From the NCBI GenBank assembly GCA_964434775.1, contig CAYSWH010000042.1:1-12576 (forward strand): a stretch of 12,576 nucleotides of DNA, in the 5' to 3' direction. The translations under genes and the position numbers were made by a program. This document shows positions 1-6,268 of the stretch, in pieces; the stretch's first letter is position 1; the number at the start of each line of letters is the position of its first letter. The DNA comes from CAYSWH01 sp964434775. GTDB lineage: Bacteria > Patescibacteriota > JACMRA01. Under the pieces are notes generated by a model, which was given only the letters and a program-made list of their open reading frames with translations, did not search any database and was not told the origin of the DNA.

Positions 1-9
1 ACCTTAACT

Positions 10-12
10 TAA
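10..12 (+). other. Possible stop codon of an upstream (DGR target?) gene
   Basis: In frame 1 the window opens with codons for T, L, T and then TAA at 10-12. A DGR target gene with the variable repeat at its 3' end would normally sit upstream of the accessory and RT genes, and such FGE-type targets end shortly after the variable repeat. This stop is therefore a plausible end of that target. Only four codons are visible, so the call is a guess based on context. Confidence 0.2.
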
Positions 13-24
13 CAGCATTAGGGT

Positions 25-45
25 TCGGGGGACATTGTCCCCCGA
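25..45. repeat. GC-rich inverted repeat (hairpin/cruciform) upstream of the DGR accessory gene
   Basis: TCGGGGGACA (25-34) and its exact reverse complement TGTCCCCCGA (36-45) flank a single T at 35, giving a 10-bp perfect inverted repeat in otherwise AT-rich DNA. It is followed by a run of A rather than T on the + strand, so it does not look like a terminator of an upstream + strand gene. Some DGRs carry a hairpin or cruciform just after the variable repeat of the target gene that promotes retrohoming, and this element is in the right place for that role. The sequence shows the repeat directly; the function is inferred. Confidence 0.55.
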
Positions 46-71
46 CTCAAAAAAAAAGGATAATTTTAAGT

Positions 72-569
72 ATGCAATATAAGAGTTTTACTTTTTTATT
101 ATATGATAATGACGATGAAATAACTGAATTAAACATTTTTTTGAACAGTAATAAGATAATAAACATAGAGAAGAATCTTGTCCAGCAGGAGAATAAGTAT
201 TATTGGAATTTTTTGATAGAGTATATCAAGAGTAATAACAACAGTTCAAATTCTTTAAGAAAAAATAAAAAAGTTAAGATAGATTACAAGGAAGTATTGA
301 GTTCAGAAGACTTTGAGATATTCAGTAAGCTCCGAGAGATACGTAAAGAGACAGCAGATAAAGAAGGTATCCCGGTTTACGGAGTTTTCAACAATGAACA
401 GTTATCTGAGATAGTAACAAAGCGAATAACAACGAAAAGCGATTTAAAAAAAATAAACGGTGTTGGTAAACAGAAGATAAATTTAAGCGGTCCTATATTA
501 GACTACATGAAGGGACTTAATTTATCTGATAGCAATGAAGGTAGTATATCTGATGAATCGTCAAAATAA
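72..569 (+). CDS. HRDC-domain DGR accessory protein
   Basis: A 165-aa soluble protein with no signal peptide or membrane segment. Residues about 70-150 form an HRDC (helicase and RNase D C-terminal) nucleic-acid-binding helical domain, including a helix-hairpin-like INGVGKQKI stretch (128-136) after SDLKKI. The N-terminal 55 residues (opening MQYKSFTFLL, with YYWNFLIEYI at 43-52) match the layout I know from HRDC proteins encoded beside DGR reverse transcriptases, where they appear in place of the Avd accessory protein. The likely role is binding template RNA or assisting cDNA synthesis and target recognition; the mechanism is not established. The ATG at 72 has AAGGA 11 nt upstream. The frame stays open to the left edge, but the upstream residues do not resemble the family. 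The gene overlaps the start of the RT gene, so the two are probably translationally coupled. Confidence 0.85.
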   Translation: MQYKSFTFLLYDNDDEITELNIFLNSNKIINIEKNLVQQENKYYWNFLIEYIKSNNNSSNSLRKNKKVKIDYKEVLSSEDFEIFSKLREIRKETADKEGIPVYGVFNNEQLSEIVTKRITTKSDLKKINGVGKQKINLSGPILDYMKGLNLSDSNEGSISDESSK

Positions 570-1557
570 TATTTATGATAAAATATACGACATGAATAAC
601 TTATATCTTGCTTACTATAATGCATCAAAAGGTAAGAAGCATAAAAGCGATGTAATGTCTTTTGGTAATAATTTGGCGTATAATCTCCATATTATCCAAA
701 AGTCTTTAATAAATGAAGATGTGTCGTTTGGAGGTTATCATTATTTTAAAGTATACGATCCCAAGGAACGCCTAATAAGTGCAGCCCCTTTTAGTGAACG
801 TGTAATACATCATTCTATAATGAATGTAACTGAGAAAAGTTTTGATGATTTTCAGATTTACGACAGTTATGCTTGCAGATTAGGTAAAGGTATGCATAAA
901 GCCGTGAAAAAATCTTTTTCTATATGTAAAAAACATACTTATTTTTTGAAACTTGATATTCGTAAATATTTCAACAGCATAGATCATAATATTTTATATA
1001 ATCTTTTAGAGCGTAGGTTTAAAGACAAATCTTTGCTCAATTTATTCTGGAAATTAATAAGTTCTTATGAAGTTATACCCGGTAAAGGAATACCAATTGG
1101 TAATTTGACGAGTCAATATTTTGCGAATTATTATCTTGGTTATTTAGACAGGTTTATAAAAGATTACTTGCGAGTAAAAGATTATATAAGGTATATGGAT
1201 GATTTTCTCCTTTTTGGAGAAAGTATTGGAGAAGTTCATATATTATTTGACAAGGTACGAGATTACCTTAAAGAGAAATTGTTATTATCTTTAAAGTCAG
1301 AAGTAATTAATAAAGTATCTGACGGAATTTCTTTTTTAGGTTGTAGAATTTATAGAAATAAGATACTATTATCTAAAAGGAGTAAGAAAAGGTTTAAGGA
1401 AAAGTTTGTAAAATATGAGAAGAATTACGAGAAAGGCTTTTGGAATATAGATGAGTTTATTGCTCACATTACTTCGTTAATATCTTTTACAAAGATAGCG
1501 AATTCTCGTAACCTTCGTAATTATATAAAAAGTAATTACGGGATTATTTCTATGTAG
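553..1557 (+). CDS. Diversity-generating retroelement reverse transcriptase
   Basis: RNA-directed DNA polymerase that copies the template repeat into an adenine-mutagenised cDNA, which then replaces the variable repeat of a target gene. From the ATG at 553 it is 334 aa, normal for compact DGR RTs. The N-terminus (NNIYDKIYDMNNLYLAY) and the YDSYACRLGKGMHKAV block are DGR hallmarks. LKLDIRKYFNSI carries the first catalytic Asp (motif A). Motif 4 is GIPIGNLTSQ (179-188), with SQ as in DGRs rather than the SP of group II intron RTs. The catalytic box is YMDD (214-217), followed by SFLGCRIY. An in-frame ATG at 535 exists but has no ribosome site, and 553 matches the family N-terminus; AAGG lies 11 nt before it. 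It overlaps the HRDC gene by 17 nt. Composition is very AT-rich. No maturase or endonuclease domain is present, so it is not a group II intron protein, and no retron-type features were seen. Confidence 0.93.
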   Translation: MNRQNNIYDKIYDMNNLYLAYYNASKGKKHKSDVMSFGNNLAYNLHIIQKSLINEDVSFGGYHYFKVYDPKERLISAAPFSERVIHHSIMNVTEKSFDDFQIYDSYACRLGKGMHKAVKKSFSICKKHTYFLKLDIRKYFNSIDHNILYNLLERRFKDKSLLNLFWKLISSYEVIPGKGIPIGNLTSQYFANYYLGYLDRFIKDYLRVKDYIRYMDDFLLFGESIGEVHILFDKVRDYLKEKLLLSLKSEVINKVSDGISFLGCRIYRNKILLSKRSKKRFKEKFVKYEKNYEKGFWNIDEFIAHITSLISFTKIANSRNLRNYIKSNYGIISM

Positions 1558-1681
1558 CGGTTCTAACCGTGTAAAACGGGGCGGCAGCTGGAACAACAAT
1601 GCTAACAACTTGCAAGTTGGCAACCGGAACAACAACAACCCGTATAACGAGAACAACAACATAGGTTTTCGTGTCTCGTTT
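1556..1681 (+). repeat. DGR template repeat (TR), FGE/C-type-lectin type
   Basis: Starting on the last two bases of the RT stop codon, one frame reads SGSNRVKRGGSW, then N-rich blocks, then IGFRVSF. This is the C-terminal signature of FGE-sulfatase-type C-type-lectin folds, the commonest DGR target fold. Between 1592 and 1660 there are 14 AAC/AAT codons (13 AAC, 1 AAT), interrupted by LQVG, R, PY and E. AAC is the classic hypermutable codon, because A-to-N changes at its first two positions never give a stop. The frame has no start and is not expected to be translated; it runs on to a TGA at 1718-1720. The exact ends cannot be set without the matching variable repeat, which is not in this window. 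The location immediately 3' of the RT is a common DGR arrangement. Confidence 0.9.
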
Positions 1682-1900
1682 CCTGTTGAAGTTCAACTTT
1701 TATTGGATGATTTAAGTTGACCACGAGGTAATCCCTTCCCGTTATGGGATAAATATTATAACAGACTATCGGAAATTAGTAGGAGAATGGATTTTGTCCG
1801 AAAGTTTTCGATAGTTTAAATAAACATATAGTTTAGAGGTAAAGAGACCTTGACCTTTCCTCTTCTCCCGTGAAGATGAGACCCACGGAAGGCGAGATGT
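1558..1900 (+). ncRNA. Probable DGR RNA: template repeat plus structured 3' spacer
   Basis: In the well-studied Bordetella phage DGR, the functional template is a noncoding RNA that extends past TR into a folded spacer where cDNA synthesis is primed. Here 1682-1900 is noncoding but rich in possible stems. 1763-1775 pairs with 1805-1817 (13 bp including two G-U pairs, loop 29 nt). 1835-1844 pairs with 1855-1863 (9 bp with a bulged U at 1840). CCGTG (1868-1872) pairs with CACGG (1884-1888). TCTTC (1861-1865) can instead pair with GAAGA (1872-1876), so the last elements are mutually exclusive. Stems were found by eye, without energy calculation. The boundaries and the role are inferred from position after TR. 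Confidence 0.5.
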
Positions 1901-2065
1901 GTTTACCGACGGTTGGTGTATTATGTTGCTTTGGTGTTTAGTGTTATATTTGTTGGTGATGAGGCTGTTTTTATTGAAATAAATATTAAGGAATGTATCA
2001 ATGTTTAGATTTAGGTTTTATTTTGATACTGATATAAATATGACCCATAATAATTTGGAGGATAA
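1901..2065 (+). other. Noncoding interval between the DGR and the 50-aa gene
   Basis: No open frame with a ribosome site is seen on either strand. The left part is T/G-rich on the + strand and the right part is AT-rich. I see no convincing rho-independent terminator for the DGR transcript. A candidate promoter lies at 2010-2038, and a strong ribosome site (GGAGGA, 2057-2062) serves the gene at 2066. Confidence 0.5.
2010..2038 (+). promoter_or_regulatory. Candidate sigma70-type promoter for the 50-aa/kelch operon
   Basis: TTTAGG (2010-2015) and TATAAA (2033-2038) are separated by 17 bp and lie 28 bp before the ATG at 2066. The -10 box matches the consensus at five of six bases and the -35 at only three, in an AT-rich background where such matches arise often by chance. 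Confidence 0.25.
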
Positions 2066-2218
2066 ATGAAAAAGATAAAAGAAAAACATTTCATCGTAGA
2101 ATATCTTGTTTCTGAATCAGATGATGAAGATAAGGAAATAAAAAAGCTGATTCGTGAAGTTGAGGAAGAAAAAGATATAGATTTATCGAAGTTTAAGAAG
2201 GAAAAACCTGGAAAATAG
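2066..2218 (+). CDS. Small charged protein, 50 aa, unrecognised
   Basis: An ATG at 2066 preceded by a strong ribosome site (GGAGGA at 2057-2062, 3 nt before the ATG) opens a 50-codon frame ending in TAG at 2216-2218. The product is highly charged (opening MKKIKEKHFIVEYLVSESDD, ending KFKKEKPGK) and dominated by K, E and D. It is likely one long helix after a short hydrophobic patch at residues 9-16. It has no signal peptide and no cysteine or metal motif. It lies 44 nt upstream of the kelch gene start and probably shares its transcript. I do not recognise a family. It could be a cytoplasmic partner or regulator of the operon, or a spurious frame; the strong ribosome site is the main argument for a real gene. 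Confidence 0.5.
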   Translation: MKKIKEKHFIVEYLVSESDDEDKEIKKLIREVEEEKDIDLSKFKKEKPGK

Positions 2219-2249
2219 ACAGAAGAGACATAAAGTGATATTTTTAAAT

Positions 2250-2255
2250 GGAGGA
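2250..2255 (+). promoter_or_regulatory. Ribosome binding site that favours a TTG start at 2263
   Basis: GGAGGA ends 7 nt before TTG 2263. An in-frame ATG at 2248 overlaps this Shine-Dalgarno sequence and has no ribosome site of its own at a usable distance, so translation most likely begins at the TTG. Confidence 0.6.
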
Positions 2256-2262
2256 ACAAAAA

Positions 2263-3234
2263 TTGAATAGAAACATATTACCCTTAATAATAATAATTCT
2301 CTTATCGGTAGTAACATTCATCATTTCTGCATGTGGTGATTACTGCTCTATCATGTACGGTTCTGACGGCTGTTTCTTCGCCGGAGTAGACTGGACTGAA
2401 TCGGTATCCGAAGCGGATTGGAGCAAACGCTACGGTCATTCGTCGGTAGTGTTTGTTAATAAGATGTGGGTCTTGGGCGGTGAAGATGATGGATTATCAA
2501 ATGATGTATGGTTTGCGAACTATTCCGGAACAGAATGGACACAAGCCACACCGCAAGCCGGATGGAGTGGTCGAAAGGATCATACCGCAGAAGTATTCAA
2601 CGATAAACTGTGGATAATCGGCGGTAATGACGGCAACCGGTTAAACGATGTCTGGAGCAGCCTAAACGGTATAGATTGGACAGAAGCCACACCGCAAGCG
2701 GAATGGTCTGCAAGAGACGGACACACCGCAGAAGTATTCAACGATAAGCTGTGGATAATCGGCGGTAATGACGGCTCACTTAAGAATGACATCTGGTCAT
2801 CGACTGACGGCATCAACTGGACGGAAGAAACAGCTTCCGCAGATTGGACTGCCCGTGAAGGACATACTTCCGTTGTATTCGATAACAAGCTATGGGTGAT
2901 TGGCGGAAATGACGGCGACCCTTTAAACGATGTTTGGTATTCAAGCAACGGCACAAGCTGGACCGAAGCATCAGCATCTGCGGAATGGAACGGCAGATTT
3001 GATCATGTGTCAATCGCTTTTGGTGATTACCTAATGGTTTTTGGCGGAGATGACGGGTCAGGTAAACTAAGTGATGTCTGGTACTCTAAAGACGGTGTAA
3101 GCTGGACCAAAGCAGTTAGTTCGGCAGATTGGTCTGAAAGGTCCGGTCATGCCGGTATATCATTTGACGATAAGGTGTGGATATTCGGTGGTGATACGGG
3201 CAGCACATTAAATGACGCATGGTGGTCAATGTAA
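2263..3234 (+). CDS. Kelch-repeat (six-bladed propeller) lipoprotein
   Basis: From TTG 2263 the product is 323 aa; an ATG at 2248 would add five residues but overlaps the ribosome site. Residues 1-24 are a lipoprotein signal: positive N-terminus, long I/L core, and ISAC with Cys24 as the likely lipidated residue. The -3 Ile is permissive, as is common in spirochaetes. The rest is six tandem units of about 47 aa. Each has a W-x-x-R-x-x-H turn (SKRYGH, SGRKDH, SARDGH, TAREGH, NGRFDH, SERSGH), a hydrophobic strand, a GG pair (WIIGGNDG type) and an NDVW/W strand with WTEAT. This is the kelch beta-propeller pattern and six blades would close a ring. Kelch propellers bind proteins or glycans; no galactose-oxidase catalytic residues are evident. 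It is probably periplasmic or surface-exposed. The next gene's start lies 30 nt downstream. Confidence 0.85.
   Translation: MNRNILPLIIIILLSVVTFIISACGDYCSIMYGSDGCFFAGVDWTESVSEADWSKRYGHSSVVFVNKMWVLGGEDDGLSNDVWFANYSGTEWTQATPQAGWSGRKDHTAEVFNDKLWIIGGNDGNRLNDVWSSLNGIDWTEATPQAEWSARDGHTAEVFNDKLWIIGGNDGSLKNDIWSSTDGINWTEETASADWTAREGHTSVVFDNKLWVIGGNDGDPLNDVWYSSNGTSWTEASASAEWNGRFDHVSIAFGDYLMVFGGDDGSGKLSDVWYSKDGVSWTKAVSSADWSERSGHAGISFDDKVWIFGGDTGSTLNDAWWSM
2584..2775 (+). repeat. Near-identical DNA repeat between kelch blades 2 and 3
   Basis: Bases 2584-2634 and 2725-2775 are 51-nt copies that differ at one position (AAA versus AAG for Lys), with a 141-bp period equal to one 47-codon blade. The stretch just before each copy (ACCGCAAGC region, about 2549 and 2690) is also conserved. 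Nucleotide-level identity, including third positions, points to recent blade duplication or gene conversion. Confidence 0.85.
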
Positions 3235-3253
3235 ATATCAAATAATCAAATAT

Positions 3254-3259
3254 TGGAGG
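3254..3259 (+). promoter_or_regulatory. Ribosome binding site that sets the start at ATG 3265
   Basis: TGGAGG lies 5 nt before ATG 3265. An in-frame TTG at 3253 falls on the Shine-Dalgarno sequence itself and is unlikely to be used. The signal peptide also starts properly at MKAKS. Confidence 0.7.
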
Positions 3260-3264
3260 TTCTG

Positions 3265-4668
3265 ATGAAAGCTAAATCAATTCTCATAATTTCACTATCA
3301 ATGTTGCTATTAACAGGATTTTTGGTGCCGATTTCAGCTCAACTTGATGTTGGTGATGTTGGTATAGTTAGCGTGGAGACGGCGGAACTGAAAGAAAGTC
3401 CGCGTAATTTCTGCGAGACTGTAAGATTCCTCGCACTTAACGATGAGGTTAACATCTGGGATTATAACGACAGCTGGTATGAGGTGGAAATTGGTGATGA
3501 AATGGGTTGGATAAAGAAAGACCTTGTAAGCAGTTATAATTCTGTATCGACAACAACAAGCGATGACCTTAATGTTGGTGATTCCGCTACAGCAGGTGCG
3601 ATAGGTATTCCGGAAGGAGAAAGTGAAAAACTCTTTTCAATTTCAGACCTTGCCGGTTTCAACAAAGAGATTTACGATAATTACCTTAAGTCGCAGGGTA
3701 TCTCAAATGACAGTCTAATAGAGGAAATACATACCTTAACAGATAGATATACAGTAAAGACTTATAACATATTTAAAGATTTCAGGAAAGTCGGCGAACT
3801 TGGGGAGTTTATTGCTGATGAAAGGAATGATACATTTATACAAATGGATGGCGATGGTATCGCAACCCAGAAAAGCGATATGGCAGACAGTTACTCTGAA
3901 GCTCTTGGTAGGAATGATTGGAAAGAAGAAGAGCGACATTATCTGGGATTAGCAATGGCACAAAAGTTTTTATCAGACAGGGAAATCAACTCAAATGAAG
4001 ACCTGACCCGTTATGTTAATGCTGTTGGTCAAACATTGGCAATGGCTTCAGAAAAGCCGACAACATATAACGGTTATCGATTTATATTACTGAACGATGA
4101 TTTGCCGTTTACATCCTCCTTACCGTCCGGGCATGTCTTTATTAGCACGGGTATGCTGAAGTCGTTGGATAGTGAAGATGAATTGGCTTCTATCCTGGCT
4201 GTTGAAATTGCTGATATTATACATGATGTTTCGTTAAAAGAGAGTGTGGAACATCGACAAGAGGCTTTTTCCGTTTTCGCAGACATGGTGAACAACAGTA
4301 CAAACAAAGATGATTATTTACGAATGCTGGAAACGAATATGGGGAATCTTTCGGAAATATTCGGCGAAATCGTTTCTGATACGGTGTCATCGCTAAATGA
4401 CGCTGTTAGAAAAGAACCTCACACAAGGTCTAAAGTAACGGCAGTTGTAATGCTTTATGATACGGGATATAACCCGAATGCTATTTTAGAAAACGGTTAT
4501 ACGAATACAGACGGTTATCCGTTTGATGATAATCGTGCTTTCGTAGGGGAATATGAGGATAACAAATCGCCGATTCAATCATTCATAGAGGAATTAGATT
4601 TGAATAATTACTCCACGAATGCCGAACGAACCGATAGATTTGTATCACATAAATCAATCTTAAATTAA
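3265..4668 (+). CDS. Exported SH3-like plus degenerate M48 peptidase-like protein
   Basis: 467 aa from ATG 3265. Residues 1-25 are a signal peptide (cleavage likely after ISA). Residues about 28-92 resemble a bacterial SH3 domain (DSWYEVEIGDEMGWIKKD). A linker of unclear structure follows. Residues about 215-420 follow the M48 metallopeptidase layout: SGHVFISTGMLKSL, EDELASILAVEIADI, then TGYNPNAIL. The HEXXH zinc motif reads VEIAD (313-317): both His ligands are replaced (V313, D317) and only the Glu remains. The third ligand (Glu of the EAD motif) aligns with R388. An active zinc protease is therefore not expected. It may act as a chaperone-like or substrate-binding pseudoenzyme in the periplasm. 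It sits 13 nt before the C1 peptidase gene, which suggests a shared transcript and perhaps a shared complex. Confidence 0.75.
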   Translation: MKAKSILIISLSMLLLTGFLVPISAQLDVGDVGIVSVETAELKESPRNFCETVRFLALNDEVNIWDYNDSWYEVEIGDEMGWIKKDLVSSYNSVSTTTSDDLNVGDSATAGAIGIPEGESEKLFSISDLAGFNKEIYDNYLKSQGISNDSLIEEIHTLTDRYTVKTYNIFKDFRKVGELGEFIADERNDTFIQMDGDGIATQKSDMADSYSEALGRNDWKEEERHYLGLAMAQKFLSDREINSNEDLTRYVNAVGQTLAMASEKPTTYNGYRFILLNDDLPFTSSLPSGHVFISTGMLKSLDSEDELASILAVEIADIIHDVSLKESVEHRQEAFSVFADMVNNSTNKDDYLRMLETNMGNLSEIFGEIVSDTVSSLNDAVRKEPHTRSKVTAVVMLYDTGYNPNAILENGYTNTDGYPFDDNRAFVGEYEDNKSPIQSFIEELDLNNYSTNAERTDRFVSHKSILN

Positions 4669-4681
4669 GAGAGGGATTAGT

Positions 4682-6268
4682 TTGCGTATTAATAATAAGT
4701 TAATCATATTTTTAAGTGTAATATTTACAGTATTGATAGTATTTATTGTGAGTGTGTTATCAACCCAAGAAAATGAGGATTACAGTTTTGGTTTAAACTT
4801 TAATCAAGAAGCGTATGAAAACTTAGAGTGGGCAATCAGCCCAAAATTATTCAGGAGAGATGTCGAGCCTTTACCGGTAAAAGTAGACATGTCGGGCAGA
4901 ATACCTGAAGCAGGAGATCAGGGCGAACAGAACAGCTGTGTGGGATGGGCGGTCGGTTATGCGTATCGCTCTTATCAAAAGCTGAGAGAGGATAATCGCA
5001 GATGGGATTATGAGGACGAGAGCCTTTGTTCACCTTCGTTTATCTATAATACTCTTAGCATTCTAAAGGCTGAAAAGACAGAAAGCAATATTAACGACAC
5101 CGGAGCATCTGTAGAAGAGGCGATGATGCTTTTAAGAGACTACGGTTGCCTGCCTGTCTCTGTAATGCCCTATGACGAGAGCGATAACACGATACCGCCT
5201 CCTGAAGGGTACGACGACTTGAGAGAATCATTTGCTATCCCATCATATCAGCGATTGACGGAAGGATTTGGTGATTTTTCCGAGAAAGATTTATATCAGA
5301 TAAAGGCGGCTCTTGCGGGTGATGAAGAAATGGAAGGTGTTCCCGTTGAGATGTCAATTCTTGTTGACCCTTTCTGGAGCAAATATATCACGGATAGGCA
5401 TGAATCAAATAACAATGAAGAAGTGAGATATACATTGAACGGGATAGAGGCAGAAGGCGTTTATAGGAACTACAAGAGGAACAAAGCATATGGTCATGCG
5501 GTTCTTATAGCCGGATATGATGATGAATACATGGTTGAATATGAGGATAAAAAAAGCGGTGAGACGATAACCGAGAAGGGAGCGTTCCGTATCCTTAATT
5601 CATGGGGAAAGGAATGGTCTGATGAGGGCTATTTCTGGATGACTTATAAGGCGGCAAAGCTCAATGGAATGGAAGCATATCGTATCGGCAAGAATCCCGA
5701 TTTACCCGACATCGATGCTGAATCCAGCGATGAGATAGGAGCTATCACAGTTGAACAGGCTATATCCCTAAGAGCTACCGTAGAAAAGGAACTGTTCGGG
5801 TCTACCTATCTTGTAGAGCAGAAGGTCAATTATGATGATATGAGCGGGTTCTTTACTGTTGACTATAATTTCGTAGTTGAAGACAAGTTCAAGCTATTTG
5901 TAACATTCAATGATGAATACTCCGTATATGTCGTAAACATCACACCGGACGGCAGAATACGGGATTTGTTCCCGTATCCTGATGAGGAAAACGTCAGCAC
6001 ATGGGTATTCTCAGGGCATGAGTATTCCTTCCCAATTCGAGACGGCGAAGTCTATACATTCAAGCCTGACGGACCTGTGGGAAGGGAGCTTTATGTAATA
6101 CTAATAAGTGATCGTCAATTAACATCCTCTGATGTCATTTCTAAGAAGCGAATTACAAACATCAGCACCATTGGCACGATAGAAGGTATAAAAGAGCAAG
6201 TGTTCCCGAAAATCCAACATGACAGAAGCGTGCAGATATACCCCGTTGTATTGAATACAGATGATTGA
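4682..6268 (+). CDS. Membrane-anchored papain-family (C1) cysteine peptidase with DUF4384
   Basis: 528 aa from a TTG at 4682, with GAGGG (4671-4675) 6 nt upstream and no ATG near. Residues 7-27 are a hydrophobic segment: signal anchor or uncleaved signal peptide. Residues about 65-330 are a C1 peptidase. DQGEQNSCVGWA holds the oxyanion Gln80 and nucleophile Cys86, YGHAVLIAGYD holds His272, and ILNSWGKEW holds Asn306, so the triad is complete. The catalytic domain has a long insert between Cys and His. Residues about 365-500 match DUF4384 (FKLFVTFNDEYSVYVVNITP, then LFPYP, then PVGRELYVILISD), a beta-rich module often found with bacterial caspase-type and other envelope peptidases. The enzyme should act outside the cytoplasm. 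It closes the kelch/M48-like gene group; the caspase-like gene follows after a 193-bp gap. Confidence 0.88.
   Translation: MRINNKLIIFLSVIFTVLIVFIVSVLSTQENEDYSFGLNFNQEAYENLEWAISPKLFRRDVEPLPVKVDMSGRIPEAGDQGEQNSCVGWAVGYAYRSYQKLREDNRRWDYEDESLCSPSFIYNTLSILKAEKTESNINDTGASVEEAMMLLRDYGCLPVSVMPYDESDNTIPPPEGYDDLRESFAIPSYQRLTEGFGDFSEKDLYQIKAALAGDEEMEGVPVEMSILVDPFWSKYITDRHESNNNEEVRYTLNGIEAEGVYRNYKRNKAYGHAVLIAGYDDEYMVEYEDKKSGETITEKGAFRILNSWGKEWSDEGYFWMTYKAAKLNGMEAYRIGKNPDLPDIDAESSDEIGAITVEQAISLRATVEKELFGSTYLVEQKVNYDDMSGFFTVDYNFVVEDKFKLFVTFNDEYSVYVVNITPDGRIRDLFPYPDEENVSTWVFSGHEYSFPIRDGEVYTFKPDGPVGRELYVILISDRQLTSSDVISKKRITNISTIGTIEGIKEQVFPKIQHDRSVQIYPVVLNTDD

Noticed and set aside
25..45. Hairpin as a rho-independent terminator
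   Set aside because: The right arm is followed by GACTC and then a run of A on the + strand; there is no T-tract after the stem on the + strand, nor on the - strand side (CTAATGC).
553..1557. RT as a group II intron or retron enzyme
   Set aside because: It has DGR-specific blocks (SQ in motif 4, ACRLGKG), a DGR accessory gene and a template repeat; there is no maturase/endonuclease domain and no msr/msd-like element upstream.
1477..1662. Minus-strand open frame across the RT end and template
   Set aside because: Low-complexity L/F-rich product from the antisense of AAC runs, with no family resemblance; a shadow of the DGR.
1556..1720. Template frame as a translated gene (about 55 codons to TGA 1718)
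   Set aside because: It has no start codon or ribosome site, begins on the RT stop codon, and carries the AAC signature of a DGR template, so it is read as noncoding RNA.
2011..2259. Minus-strand open frame opposite the 50-aa gene
   Set aside because: Ser/Phe-rich translation is the antisense of a Lys/Glu-rich frame; the + strand frame has the strong ribosome site.
2580..2954. Minus-strand open frame within the kelch gene
   Set aside because: Its repeats simply mirror the kelch DNA repeats in the complementary frame.
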